In this document: positions 1 through 7,612 of the stretch, in pieces | How positions within the stretch are numbered: the first letter of the stretch is position 1 | Layout: each line of letters begins with the position of its first letter | Source: G963674505 sp964575975 | GTDB lineage: Bacteria; Desulfobacterota; Desulfobacteria; Desulfobacterales; SKZT01 | Direction: 5' to 3' | Length of the DNA stretch: 16,515 bases | NCBI GenBank assembly: GCA_964575975.1 | Contig: CAZNTU010000116.1 | Span: forward strand, 1-16,515 | Notes under the pieces: model-generated | The model's input: the letters and a program-made list of their open reading frames with translations, nothing else | The model's database searches: none | Told to the model about the DNA's origin: nothing | Position numbers and translations under genes: made by a program

Positions 1-1
1 C

Positions 2-478
2 GCCCTGGCCTGCCTGAAACTGGCCCGCGCGCAGGAAGCGCCGGAGCCGGTGTGCCGTTTTTTCAAACAAGTTCTGGAAAAAGATTCGACGACAGCCGCA
101 TTGCAGGAATCGGAAATCCTGCAAATGCGGCTTCCTCCGCGTGTGGAGTCCGTCGTTCGGCTGTTGGCGGGACCCGGCTCGCGGAGTGAACGATTCCAAC
201 GTTTTACAGAGACACAGGGAAACGGGTGGCCGTCCGCCTTTCCGCTGGACCCTTCCGCATCGTCGGCTGCTCAAGCCGCGGAATATTGCCGGAAAGGCGA
301 TTGGGAGCGCGTCGTGGAAATGGCCGAAGCCCTTGCGGTTTGCGACGATCCGTCGCTTAGGGAACTGGGGGCGCTGCTTCGAGTGCGCCACGCCTTGCAA
401 ATTGCCCTGGACGGGGATCTGGATGAGGCCGAAAGGATGCTTGAGAAGCTTGCAGCCCGCGAATCCGGTATAAAATAG
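2..478 (+). CDS. Partial protein of unknown function, C-terminal part, helical/TPR-like end
   Basis: The reading frame is open from base 2 to a TAG at 476-478, so this is the 3' end of a gene that begins outside the window. A GTG at 50 is only an internal possible start. About 158 residues are visible. The last 70 or so are rich in Ala, Leu and Glu and suggest paired amphipathic helices of TPR type (for example the segment around GDWERVVEMAEAL and the closing DLDEAERMLEKLAARE). No catalytic motif, signal peptide or membrane segment is visible. It converges on the minus-strand operon, with 121 bp between the two stop codons and no convincing terminator hairpin there. I do not recognise the family. 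It could be the end of another TPR-containing regulator of the same locus, but that is a guess. Confidence 0.6.
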   Translation, partial: ALACLKLARAQEAPEPVCRFFKQVLEKDSTTAALQESEILQMRLPPRVESVVRLLAGPGSRSERFQRFTETQGNGWPSAFPLDPSASSAAQAAEYCRKGDWERVVEMAEALAVCDDPSLRELGALLRVRHALQIALDGDLDEAERMLEKLAARESGIK

Positions 479-599
479 GACTTTCCCCTCTGGCAGGGCA
501 ATTGTTCCCACCTTACAGCAAAAGAATGCTTTCGACGAACGAGGCAATGATCCATAAAACCCGTTCCTTCCGCTGGTAACAATCCGCTTGTACAGATTG

Positions 600-1700
600 T
601 CAAGATACGTTTTTTTCGGTCGCCAACTCCAATACCACAAATCGGGACACCTGGACCAACCGATTCTTCGCTACCTCCATGGAACGGTTTTTCTGCAGGC
701 TTTGCCCCACCAAGTCCAGGCGGGACACATTGGCGTAAAGCACCTTCCAAAGAGAAATCCGCGCATTTTGACAACCCCATGGCACCTTCGACGCCAGAAA
801 CTGGCTGAAAGCCTTGGACAACAATTGGTATAACTCGATCGCCCTATGGTAAAGATCGTTCAGCCGACTGCCGTCCAAGTTGGGCAGTATGTTCAAAAGC
901 GCGCGGATGGCCGGTTGCGGGTAGACGATTCGGAAGAACTCTTTCATCTCCTCGGTAACGGCGCCCCTGAGTTCGCAAGGATCGGCGCTCAAGCACAGGT
1001 ACAACAGCTCGATCGCGTACCGAAAATCCGGCATCGCCAGTTGAGCGGCCAGCGCGTTTCCCAGTTGCTGGTCCTCGTGCCACGCGGACTGAAACACATG
1101 CCGACCGACATGATCGCAAAGGAAATCGTCAATGCGCCGCCGGTCCTCCGGATCGTTGAAACCGGTCATCCCGGCGTAACCCTGCCTGAAGGGCGCCATG
1201 TTCAAAAAAAATTTTTCGTGCCCGCCATGCATCAGTTTTGCGAAACGCGGATTGGAGCGAGGATAATCCAGACTGATATACACCTCTTCGACAATGAAAT
1301 GATAATTGGCGTCCCAGCACCTCGCGATTCGGTAGATGTAATACACCGGCATTCCGGCGGGCCGTTGCCGAACGCTGATATAAAGGTTCGGATGAACGCC
1401 CGACAACGCGTGTTCCAAAGCGTCCCGATCCGTGAGCGCCACTTGTCTCTTGCCGAAGAATCGTCTCTCGACGAAGACGGGCTGTGTCAACAAGCGGGTG
1501 ATCCGATTCAAATCGGCGATCCGGCCGCCTTTTTTTTCAAGGGAAATCCGTTGAAGATCGTAATATCTCAGGTGCTGAATCAGTTGTCGAAGTTGCAGGC
1601 GAATATCCTGCGGCGAATCCGTACAATCGTCGTCGCAATCGGAACAGTCGTAGGCGTTGTCGGCGATATCGCCGCCGCCCGAATGGATACCATAGGCCAT
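600..1700 (-). CDS. Conserved-looking protein of unknown function with N-terminal Cys/Asp cluster
   Basis: A 366-residue protein and the last gene of the minus-strand operon. ATG at 1700-1698 is preceded by a strong AGGAGG. The upstream VWA gene ends with TAG at 1712-1710, and that stop overlaps this ribosome-binding site, so the two are probably translationally coupled. Near the N-terminus is a small acidic cysteine cluster (C19, C22, C26 within DCSDCDDDC) that could bind a metal. The middle is rich in Tyr, Arg and aromatic residues (VYYIYRIARCWD, VEEVYISLDYP) and the C-terminal half appears helical. There is no signal peptide, membrane segment or nucleotide-binding motif. I do not recognise the family. 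Its position straight after the MoxR and VWA genes suggests the dedicated third component, effector or substrate of that pair, which is inference only. Confidence 0.8.
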   Translation of the reverse strand: MAYGIHSGGGDIADNAYDCSDCDDDCTDSPQDIRLQLRQLIQHLRYYDLQRISLEKKGGRIADLNRITRLLTQPVFVERRFFGKRQVALTDRDALEHALSGVHPNLYISVRQRPAGMPVYYIYRIARCWDANYHFIVEEVYISLDYPRSNPRFAKLMHGGHEKFFLNMAPFRQGYAGMTGFNDPEDRRRIDDFLCDHVGRHVFQSAWHEDQQLGNALAAQLAMPDFRYAIELLYLCLSADPCELRGAVTEEMKEFFRIVYPQPAIRALLNILPNLDGSRLNDLYHRAIELYQLLSKAFSQFLASKVPWGCQNARISLWKVLYANVSRLDLVGQSLQKNRSMEVAKNRLVQVSRFVVLELATEKNVS

Positions 1701-1709
1701 CGCTTCCTC

Positions 1710-3896
1710 CTATCTGCCGTTTTGTGCCTTTAACAACTGGTGCTGCCGCATGCATTCGGCCACGTACAGTCCGATCTTTTCCGCGACTGCGGCATGGTTT
1801 TCCAATTCCGGAGCCGATACGCGAATCACTTGATCGAGCATATCCTCCAACCCCGTATTGTCCGCGACGCCAAGGGCCACCAGCGTGGTGTGCAGCTTGC
1901 CCTCGAACTCTTCGTAAGCCGATTCGAAACAGGCATGCACTTCGTCGAAGCCGCTTTTGCTTTCCCGAAAGCTTTTGTTCCATGCGGTATCGGAAATCAG
2001 GATCATATAGACCATGCCGCCTCTGGCGATTTGTTTGGCCTCGGAGAGAATAAATCCAAGCGAGAGGGCGTCGGATTGAGCGCCGGTTCCTTTAAATGGA
2101 AGGGATACCAACGCGCGAGCCGCGTCCTTTCTGCCAATGGCCGGTGTTTTCCGAGGATGGTACAACCACTGCACCAGAGGTCCGGATACGCCTGGACGTA
2201 TGGCTCCGCTATGGTAAAGTCCGGCCAGGATTTCGATCCGCGTCCGAACGGTTCCGTTGAGCCATCCGGCGGCCAGGAGTTTGAGAAGCTGCATCTGCTT
2301 GGCGTTCAACGACCCCGACCCGTCGCAAGCGATCACCAGCAGCGGATTTCCTCTCATATCCACCTTCTCCAGGGATCTGTATCTTTTAAACACTGCGGGG
2401 GAAAACTCGAACAGGCAGATTCTCGCGTGATCCAGAGATCCCACGGTCTTTAGCTTCAAGACCTCGGGCATTTGTTGAAAATTGGGGTATAAACTACGCT
2501 CCAATGCCCGGGTAAAGCCTTCGGATTCGGAAACCAGCGCCTCGTAGGCAGGCAGATTGTCGGACAGCTCGACAGGCCGGTCGAAAATCTCTCCGCCGAC
2601 GCTTCGGTCTCCACCAAGGTCCAACCGAACCTCGTGTCCTTCCACCGGATTTCCTTCGATAGGAGAAGGTTTGAACGGAGTATGAGAGAGGGTTTTCTCC
2701 AAAATATCCGAACGCATATCCTCGTATGCGCTATGTTGTCCTCCGGCCTTTTCGACGGCGGATGCAAAGTCGTTCAAAACTTTCTGCGTCTCTTTGGAAA
2801 CGGGCGCCGCCTGCGACACTTGGCCGCCGGAATCATTCCTGTCGTCTCTCGACAGCTTTTCAGTCACCTGTTGGAGCGTATTCTGGGGTTCGAACAGGGA
2901 TGGAGGACCGGAACCGTCCAGCGGCGCTATCCAATCCGGTTCATTGGGCTCGTTTATTGGAGAAAAACGCGGCGTTGCCGTTCTTTTTGAGAACGACGTC
3001 GAAATCCCCGGATTTTTGTGCGGGTGATCGGGTGCGGCAGCCTTCGGCGCCGGCGCCGGCTCGTCGGGCAGGTACTTCAAAAGCGCAGCGCACAAGCTTT
3101 GTACCCAGCGCACGCCCACATCGACGAGTTTTTGGCCGTTTTCCCGGCCGACGGCCTCGTAATAAGGGCCGCAAACCCGCGTGAGATCCATCAGGATTTT
3201 TTCCGCGAACGGATGCGGCTTTAGCGACCGCCAATCCGGCATGACATCGCCGAAAAGCACCACGCAACGGATGATTTCAGGAAGCGACCCAAACCGCATT
3301 GGCATCCGGTCGGCCGAAAAGAGGCGATACATTTCGACGGTCGTCAACCGATGATTCCTGGATAGGTCTTCATACAACAGACGAATTTGGACATACTCGG
3401 CTGCCATCAAGGCGATCTTCCGATAGGCCGACGCATCCCCCCGGAACCGGCCGAATCTTTCCAACTGACGAAGGTACGGGTCTAGTTTCAACATCAGAAT
3501 TTTCTTTTGCACTCTGGTCGAAAACTCGAGAAACGCCGTCAGACCGATGGCCGCGTAAGCGGCGATCATCGGCGGATATTGGGTATAGCATGGCGACAGT
3601 TGGGGCTTGACTATGGCTTGAAATCCTTCCGGATTGGCGAACCCCGCGATTTGAGCCGCCTTCTTTTGCACTTTTTTCAAGGTGCGGTAAAACAGCTTTT
3701 GACCGTCCAGGCGCGAGTGGTAATCCAAGTTGTAATTGAACGCGTTGCCGATGCCGACTCCAGCCCACAAGATTTTGCTGCGATGCTGATACCGGACATG
3801 GGAATAGGCGCCGGCAGAAACGGATGCCTCCGAGGCGCCGTCTCCGCGATTTCGGCGTTTGCACCGCGATGTCGATGTCATTGCTTGTCTCTTCAA
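1710..3896 (-). CDS. VWA-domain protein with intact MIDAS, CbbO/NorD-like partner of the MoxR ATPase
   Basis: A 728-residue protein. Residues about 1-290 are helical. About 290-480 is a polar, Pro/Asp/Ser-rich linker. About 500-720 is a von Willebrand factor A domain with a complete metal-ion-dependent adhesion site: D525, S527 and S529 in CDGSGS, T604 in KGTGAQ, and D636 in LISDTAW. In CbbQ-CbbO and NorQ-NorD systems such VWA proteins are partners of a hexameric MoxR-family AAA+ ring and link it to its substrate through the MIDAS. No export signal is seen, so it is probably cytoplasmic. The start chosen is TTG at 3896, which overlaps the TGA of the upstream small gene (TTGA) and lies nine bases after an AGGAGG. 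An ATG at 3881 is in frame but too far from that site. Family assignment is firm for the VWA domain and moderate for the CbbO/NorD relationship. Confidence 0.9.
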   Translation of the reverse strand: MKRQAMTSTSRCKRRNRGDGASEASVSAGAYSHVRYQHRSKILWAGVGIGNAFNYNLDYHSRLDGQKLFYRTLKKVQKKAAQIAGFANPEGFQAIVKPQLSPCYTQYPPMIAAYAAIGLTAFLEFSTRVQKKILMLKLDPYLRQLERFGRFRGDASAYRKIALMAAEYVQIRLLYEDLSRNHRLTTVEMYRLFSADRMPMRFGSLPEIIRCVVLFGDVMPDWRSLKPHPFAEKILMDLTRVCGPYYEAVGRENGQKLVDVGVRWVQSLCAALLKYLPDEPAPAPKAAAPDHPHKNPGISTSFSKRTATPRFSPINEPNEPDWIAPLDGSGPPSLFEPQNTLQQVTEKLSRDDRNDSGGQVSQAAPVSKETQKVLNDFASAVEKAGGQHSAYEDMRSDILEKTLSHTPFKPSPIEGNPVEGHEVRLDLGGDRSVGGEIFDRPVELSDNLPAYEALVSESEGFTRALERSLYPNFQQMPEVLKLKTVGSLDHARICLFEFSPAVFKRYRSLEKVDMRGNPLLVIACDGSGSLNAKQMQLLKLLAAGWLNGTVRTRIEILAGLYHSGAIRPGVSGPLVQWLYHPRKTPAIGRKDAARALVSLPFKGTGAQSDALSLGFILSEAKQIARGGMVYMILISDTAWNKSFRESKSGFDEVHACFESAYEEFEGKLHTTLVALGVADNTGLEDMLDQVIRVSAPELENHAAVAEKIGLYVAECMRQHQLLKAQNGR

Positions 3897-4192
3897 AACA
3901 GGTTTCCTCCTATTGTGGGGTCTTCGTCGTCCACCGCTTGCAGACCGAAAACTTCGTTGAAGACGCTGGCAATATATTTTTGATCGTCGACGCTTCCGTT
4001 TCCCAACAAGGTGGCCGACGCCAACTGATACTCGTTCATATGCGGCATCGCCATGGCCATGCGCAAAAACGCCATATAACCGTAGATGGTCGGCGGCGCC
4101 ACGGATTGAAGTTTGCCTTCGGAGCGGTATCGCCGAACGACATTACCCAATTGCACCACCTTGCCTATTAATTCCGATTGTTCCGTTTTCAT
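3893..4192 (-). CDS. Small helical protein resembling the detached C-terminal lid (CbbQ_C-like) of the MoxR ATPase
   Basis: A 99-residue protein whose ATG (4192-4190) overlaps the TGA of the ATPase core gene in an ATGA junction, which implies translational coupling. Its pattern (a KVVQLGNVVRRYR helix, then VAPPTIYGYMAFLRMAMAM, then an Ala/Leu helix ending near VFNEVFGL) matches what normally follows the AAA core in CbbQ/NorQ-type MoxR proteins: a helix ending in R, an STR- or SPR-like turn, then two helices. The preceding gene stops just after its first lid helix, so core and lid are encoded separately here. Core plus lid (238 + 99 residues) is somewhat longer than a typical one-piece CbbQ of about 270. 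A single-base sequencing or assembly error could also create the split, but the clean start-stop overlap favours a real arrangement. The stop overlaps the TTG of the VWA gene. Confidence 0.8.
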   Translation of the reverse strand: MKTEQSELIGKVVQLGNVVRRYRSEGKLQSVAPPTIYGYMAFLRMAMAMPHMNEYQLASATLLGNGSVDDQKYIASVFNEVFGLQAVDDEDPTIGGNLF

Positions 4193-4905
4193 AACGCACC
4201 CTCCGCTACAATATGTTCGAGTACTTGGATCTCCTGCCGGGCCGTGAGATAATTGACGGACAGCTGGAGAGTAAAGCGCCTTTTCAAGGCATCGTCGAAG
4301 GCGACCAGGGTATGCATGCTGTCGCTTTCCGCCTGGTAGTTGCTGTCGCTGATCCAGGCGATGCCGTCGCCCCCGAATCGGGTCCCGTCGGGCAGCACGA
4401 TCTCCCCCCGGGTCATGAGATTGAGCAGTCCCCCCTGCACTGCGGAAGTAAACACCCGCCCCATTTCCCTTAAATGGATCAGGGGATAGCAGCTTCCTTT
4501 TTGGCCGTGGGCCTGGATCAACGCCTCCACAAGAATGCTTCTTTCATCGTAGGTCGTTCCGTTCCGAATGGAGCGACGCTGATACAATTCGCCGGGGGAT
4601 TCGAAGATGGCCATCTCGACGGGGAACACCTTCAAAGGCTTTATCTCGAAGCCCAACCCTTCGCAGACGGCGTTGAAATTTTCCGGCATCAGTTGAATGG
4701 CCTCCAGAAGCGACGATTTGGACGTGCCCGTAGGGCCGCTGAGATGGATGAACTCGTGGTGGGTGATGCCGTAGACCAGGGTTTCGAGCAACTCCTTGGG
4801 CAAAAACAGGGGGTTCGCCCCGGGCGCGGGCAGCAACCCCATCAGATCCGTCGGGCCGGCCTTGCGGTACTCGGCGGGTTTGGTCAAGTGGTAGACTTCG
4901 GTCAT
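4189..4905 (-). CDS. MoxR/CbbQ-family AAA+ ATPase core with Walker B Asp replaced by Arg
   Basis: A 238-residue AAA+ module. Walker A is GPTGTSKS with K63. The segment after Walker B (VFTSAVQGGLLNLM, then GEIVLPDGTRF) is typical of MoxR proteins. Sensor 1 is near N189 (SDSNYQ) and the arginine-finger region is LKRRF (R209/R210). The Walker B position reads LIHLREMGR, where the family has hhDEh.R: the Mg-coordinating aspartate is replaced by R146 while the catalytic glutamate E147 is kept. MoxR-family rings remodel target proteins together with a VWA partner, and that partner lies two genes downstream. The ORF ends straight after the first lid helix; the following small gene probably supplies the rest. 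ATG at 4905 has a good AAGGAG upstream. No CO2-fixation or denitrification genes are nearby, so no cbbQ or norQ symbol is justified. Confidence 0.88.
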   Translation of the reverse strand: MTEVYHLTKPAEYRKAGPTDLMGLLPAPGANPLFLPKELLETLVYGITHHEFIHLSGPTGTSKSSLLEAIQLMPENFNAVCEGLGFEIKPLKVFPVEMAIFESPGELYQRRSIRNGTTYDERSILVEALIQAHGQKGSCYPLIHLREMGRVFTSAVQGGLLNLMTRGEIVLPDGTRFGGDGIAWISDSNYQAESDSMHTLVAFDDALKRRFTLQLSVNYLTARQEIQVLEHIVAEGAL

Positions 4906-4935
4906 GGGACTCTCCTTTGTTTTTTAATTCTCGGG

Positions 4936-7203
4936 TTAATCGGGTTGTACAGTCAGAGCCACGATCTCGAGTTCGCCTGCATCGTTCAGGCGTACCCGCG
5001 CTCCGGGCACCGGACCTGGACCGACTGTTCGGCGAAACGACAAAAAGCTTTCGACGGCCAGGGAACGTCCGCGTTCCAGCAAGACCCTCGCGCCGAAGGA
5101 CGCGATATCGATGGAAATGCGACGGAGCAGCCTTCGCCCGAGGTTCTTTTCAAGGCATACCGATCCGATGTGCATGCCCAGGCCTTTGGCGGACTGTGCT
5201 ACGGCATCGGCGACGGCCTTTTCCAGAATCCGGGCCAGCGCGTCCCCGCTGAGCGGATCAAAGACGACCGGGGCGCCCAACCGGCTCATGAAGGCTCCGG
5301 AGACCAAGCTTTTGAGTTCCGCCATCACGTTTTTGCGAATTCCTTCCGCGTCGGGCGCAGGGGAAAACCCGAAACTTTTTCGCACGGCTTCGTCCTTGCG
5401 GTCCGGAAGGTTCATGCTGAAGTAAAAAATGACGTTTGCGCAGGAGAACATCGCGCCGGTGGCGCTTTGGGCTTCTCCGGTCTCCAAGGGCTGAAGGAAG
5501 CTGTCCGCCAGTGCCGACCGCACCGAGGAAGGCGCGTGATCCAAGTCCGCGATCTCGAAGAGCACGCCCGTGTGATGCTTGGCCCCCTGCTCCAGGCGCC
5601 CTGCCCGATGCGACCCCACGATGCCCCGGCCGGACCCGTAAAACTGCGCCAGGGCCGTGTAGTGATCGGGCATGCTGGCCGCGTCGATGTAGATATAAGG
5701 AATCTCGAGATAGCGGGCGACGAGGCTGGCGCTTTCCGACTTGCCGGTGCCGGGCGTGCCGATCGCCAGGCATCGGATGGGCTGATGGGACGGCCGGGAG
5801 AAGATTTCCGTCCGAAACCGCGCCGCAAGGGCTTTGACGGCCGCCTCCTGGCCCTCCAAGCGGGCATTCAGGCAGGTCTCGAGGTCGTCCCCGCAAAGCT
5901 TCGCGACAAATCTCCGCTGCACGCCCGCGCTTCTTTCGACACGGGGCTTGTGGCTCAATCCGGCGAATGTCTCGTTACAGTCGGCGAGTTGTTCGAGATA
6001 AGACCGAAGTCCATTCGTGTCGCATCTTCCTTTCAACTCATCGTGAACGCCCTTTTGAGCGACGGCGGGGAGCAGTCGCCGTTTGTCCCCGTCGTCGAGA
6101 CGGCACATGGCATGCGCGACGGTTTCGCGGAGCCGGTCCAGACTGTTGGGAGAAAGCCCCCCCTTGGCTGAGGCGGCCGACTCCACGGCAAAATGCACCA
6201 ATGCGCCGAATTCGACCTCCGGAACATGACACGCCACTGGCAGCAAAGGATCTTGCTCCGCACCTTGTCCGCCGGCGAAAACCGACTGCTGCTGGGCCAT
6301 CGAGCCGGTGAACACCATGGCTCTGCCCGCATGGGAAAGGGCTTTGACAAGATTTTGAGCCTCGTTGCCCTGCTCGTACGGATTGCTGCCCATGCTCAAG
6401 CGCACCACCGGCACGGCAACCATTCCCGGCGCCTTGACGGCCAGATCCAGCAGGGCCATGCTGTTGACTGCGGGAAGCGTCATACGGGCCACGGAAGAGC
6501 CGGCTTCCATAATCTTTTCCGCCAGCTCCGCCAGGGCCATGTCCAGTACGACGGGATAGGGGCAAACCACCGCCGCGCTGATCCCGGAGACCAGCATTTC
6601 CGTAATCCGGTCCGCCCAGTCGGTCAGCGCCGAACCTCCCTTTGTCGAGGCGGAAGAAACGGGAAAAACGGGGGACAAGGCCCCGGAAAAGTCCTTGTAC
6701 GTCTGGGTCAATTCGGCCTTCGACTTTCTTTGGGGCATGCCGGCCTGAAGCACTCGGGCCATGGAATCGATTCTTTTCAACTCTTCGGCCAGCGCGCCGG
6801 ACCGGGCGACGCCCAGGGGGATGGCCTTGACGCTCAGGGCCACCCAGAGGCCGTTTTCCCCTTCGTGGCTTTCGGGCGGCGACGCGATGCGAATCCTGTC
6901 GCCAAGGGATGCCAAATGGCGGAACAGCTCCCGGGCGTCGGGCCGCACGGCTTGGGCAGCCCGAACCAGCTCGAGTTTGACGACGACGATATCCTCGGCC
7001 GTCAACTCGGCGCTGAAAGACTTCACGCCCGAGGGACCTTCGTCTTTCGAATCCCTTGAACGAAAGGATTTGAGATCCAAGCCGATTCGCGTTTCCAGCC
7101 CCAGGATCTTTCGGCAAAGCTCGTCCACCTGGGCCAGGGCCTGCAGAGCCGCGTTCTGTCCCGGAGGCGCCATGGCGTCGGTGGCGATCGAGGATATTTC
7201 CAT
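4936..7203 (-). CDS. Clp/ClpB-type AAA+ ATPase with degenerate Walker B and cryptic N-terminal domain
   Basis: A 755-residue protein. The C-terminal half (about 460-740) is a Clp D2-like AAA_2 module. It has the start motif LEGQEAAV, Walker A GTPGTGKS (K488), a probable arginine finger R641 in AFMSRLGAPVVF, and the typical VVFDPLS...IL lead into the small domain. Walker B reads VLFEIADLDHA (E550, I551) instead of hhhDEhEKA, so the canonical Asp-Glu pair is disrupted. The N-terminal half has no P-loop, but VPVVRLSMGSNPYEQ followed by AMVFTGSMAQQQ recalls a decayed AAA module with Walker B- and sensor 1-like strands; that is inference. ATG at 7203 has AGGAG about 11 bases upstream. It is the first gene of the five-gene cluster, 30 bp from the MoxR gene. 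Probable role: conformational switch or remodelling partner of the MoxR-VWA pair. Confidence 0.85.
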   Translation of the reverse strand: MEISSIATDAMAPPGQNAALQALAQVDELCRKILGLETRIGLDLKSFRSRDSKDEGPSGVKSFSAELTAEDIVVVKLELVRAAQAVRPDARELFRHLASLGDRIRIASPPESHEGENGLWVALSVKAIPLGVARSGALAEELKRIDSMARVLQAGMPQRKSKAELTQTYKDFSGALSPVFPVSSASTKGGSALTDWADRITEMLVSGISAAVVCPYPVVLDMALAELAEKIMEAGSSVARMTLPAVNSMALLDLAVKAPGMVAVPVVRLSMGSNPYEQGNEAQNLVKALSHAGRAMVFTGSMAQQQSVFAGGQGAEQDPLLPVACHVPEVEFGALVHFAVESAASAKGGLSPNSLDRLRETVAHAMCRLDDGDKRRLLPAVAQKGVHDELKGRCDTNGLRSYLEQLADCNETFAGLSHKPRVERSAGVQRRFVAKLCGDDLETCLNARLEGQEAAVKALAARFRTEIFSRPSHQPIRCLAIGTPGTGKSESASLVARYLEIPYIYIDAASMPDHYTALAQFYGSGRGIVGSHRAGRLEQGAKHHTGVLFEIADLDHAPSSVRSALADSFLQPLETGEAQSATGAMFSCANVIFYFSMNLPDRKDEAVRKSFGFSPAPDAEGIRKNVMAELKSLVSGAFMSRLGAPVVFDPLSGDALARILEKAVADAVAQSAKGLGMHIGSVCLEKNLGRRLLRRISIDIASFGARVLLERGRSLAVESFLSFRRTVGPGPVPGARVRLNDAGELEIVALTVQPD

Positions 7204-7251
7204 TGTCTTTTCGTCTCCTTGAACGATGGTCGGGTGTAGTTGGGCCGATTC

Positions 7252-7504
7252 TAAGAGCCTGTTTGAAAACCCATCTATGCTTCGAAGGGTTTCATTTCGA
7301 GTTTGCGTTTGAGAGGCGGTCTCTCGAAGGTAGTCAGACCATTCTGGTCTGGCGCCCCGAAGGCGACGGGATTGTCCTGGTCCAGCGTGTCGAGGTCCGC
7401 GACAGTGTTCGACCTTGCGCGGCCTCGGACCAGAGCTGGAAGCTCTGGTTACCTTGTTCCGCCTTGTTGCCGGGCCTTCTCCGGAGTTTTCAAACAGTCT
7501 CTAA
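7252..7504. mobile_element. MITE-like non-autonomous element, 247 bp, with 16-bp TIRs and TAA target duplication
   Basis: The left end (7255-7270) reads GAGCCTGTTTGAAAAC and the right end (7486-7501), read on the other strand, GAGACTGTTTGAAAAC: 15 of 16 positions match as terminal inverted repeats. Each end is flanked by TAA (7252-7254 and 7502-7504), as expected for a 3-bp target-site duplication. The 247-bp interior has no credible gene but contains two perfect hairpins, at 7335-7341/7345-7351 (7-bp arms) and 7429-7437/7441-7449 (9-bp arms). GAG ends with a TNA-type duplication are reminiscent of IS5-group elements, which is my inference. It sits in the leader of the AAA+/MoxR/VWA genes and may affect their transcription. 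Confidence 0.75.
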
Positions 7505-7530
7505 GGAATAAGAGCGATTCGGGAGGGAAT

Positions 7531-7561
7531 ATCTTTCACTTGATGTCCAAGTTTAAAAGAT
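7531..7561. promoter_or_regulatory. Short imperfect dyad, possible operator
   Basis: Nested arms ATCTTT (7531-7536) with AAAGAT (7556-7561), and ACTTG (7538-7542) with CAAGT (7548-7552). The left side shares the 8-mer ATCTTTCA with the arm of the inverted repeat in the divergent promoter region (10076-10083). Both lie upstream of gene blocks of this locus, which could mean a common regulator. Chance is also possible for such short motifs. Confidence 0.2.
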
Positions 7562-7612
7562 TCGTATAATATCGACCCCTTTGAAAATTTTTTTCCGCTT
7601 TCCGCTCGCCCC

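Larger units (their letters stand above)
7204..7612. other. Leader region between the SUMF1 remnant and the AAA+ operon
   Basis: 409 bp without a supported gene. It holds the MITE-like element (7255-7501), a short dyad (7531-7561) and the ribosome-binding site of the AAA+ gene near 7215. A perfect TATAAT on the plus strand (7565-7570) has a weak TTGATG 19 bases upstream and no gene downstream, so I do not call it a promoter. On the minus strand, where the operon would need one, I see no good -35/-10 pair. The five-gene operon may therefore depend on read-through from the SUMF1/HEAT genes or on a promoter of another sigma class. Confidence 0.5.

Noticed and set aside
479..599. Terminator between the convergent genes
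   Set aside because: Only a 6-bp stem (579-584 with 595-600) without a following T-run is found; nothing convincing.
846..1733. 295-codon open frame on the plus strand
   Set aside because: It lies opposite the coupled 366-aa gene, which has a strong Shine-Dalgarno and operon context; this frame has neither.
1710..4905. CbbQ-CbbO Rubisco activase or NorQ-NorD nitric oxide reductase activation genes
   Set aside because: Only the general AAA/VWA relationship is supported. No Rubisco or nitric oxide reductase gene is in the window and the ATPase has an altered Walker B.
4474..6171. 565-codon open frame on the plus strand opposite the MoxR and Clp-like genes
   Set aside because: It is antisense to two well-supported AAA+ genes, has no ribosome-binding site, and its translation is a low-complexity mix of the kind produced by opposite frames in GC-rich DNA.
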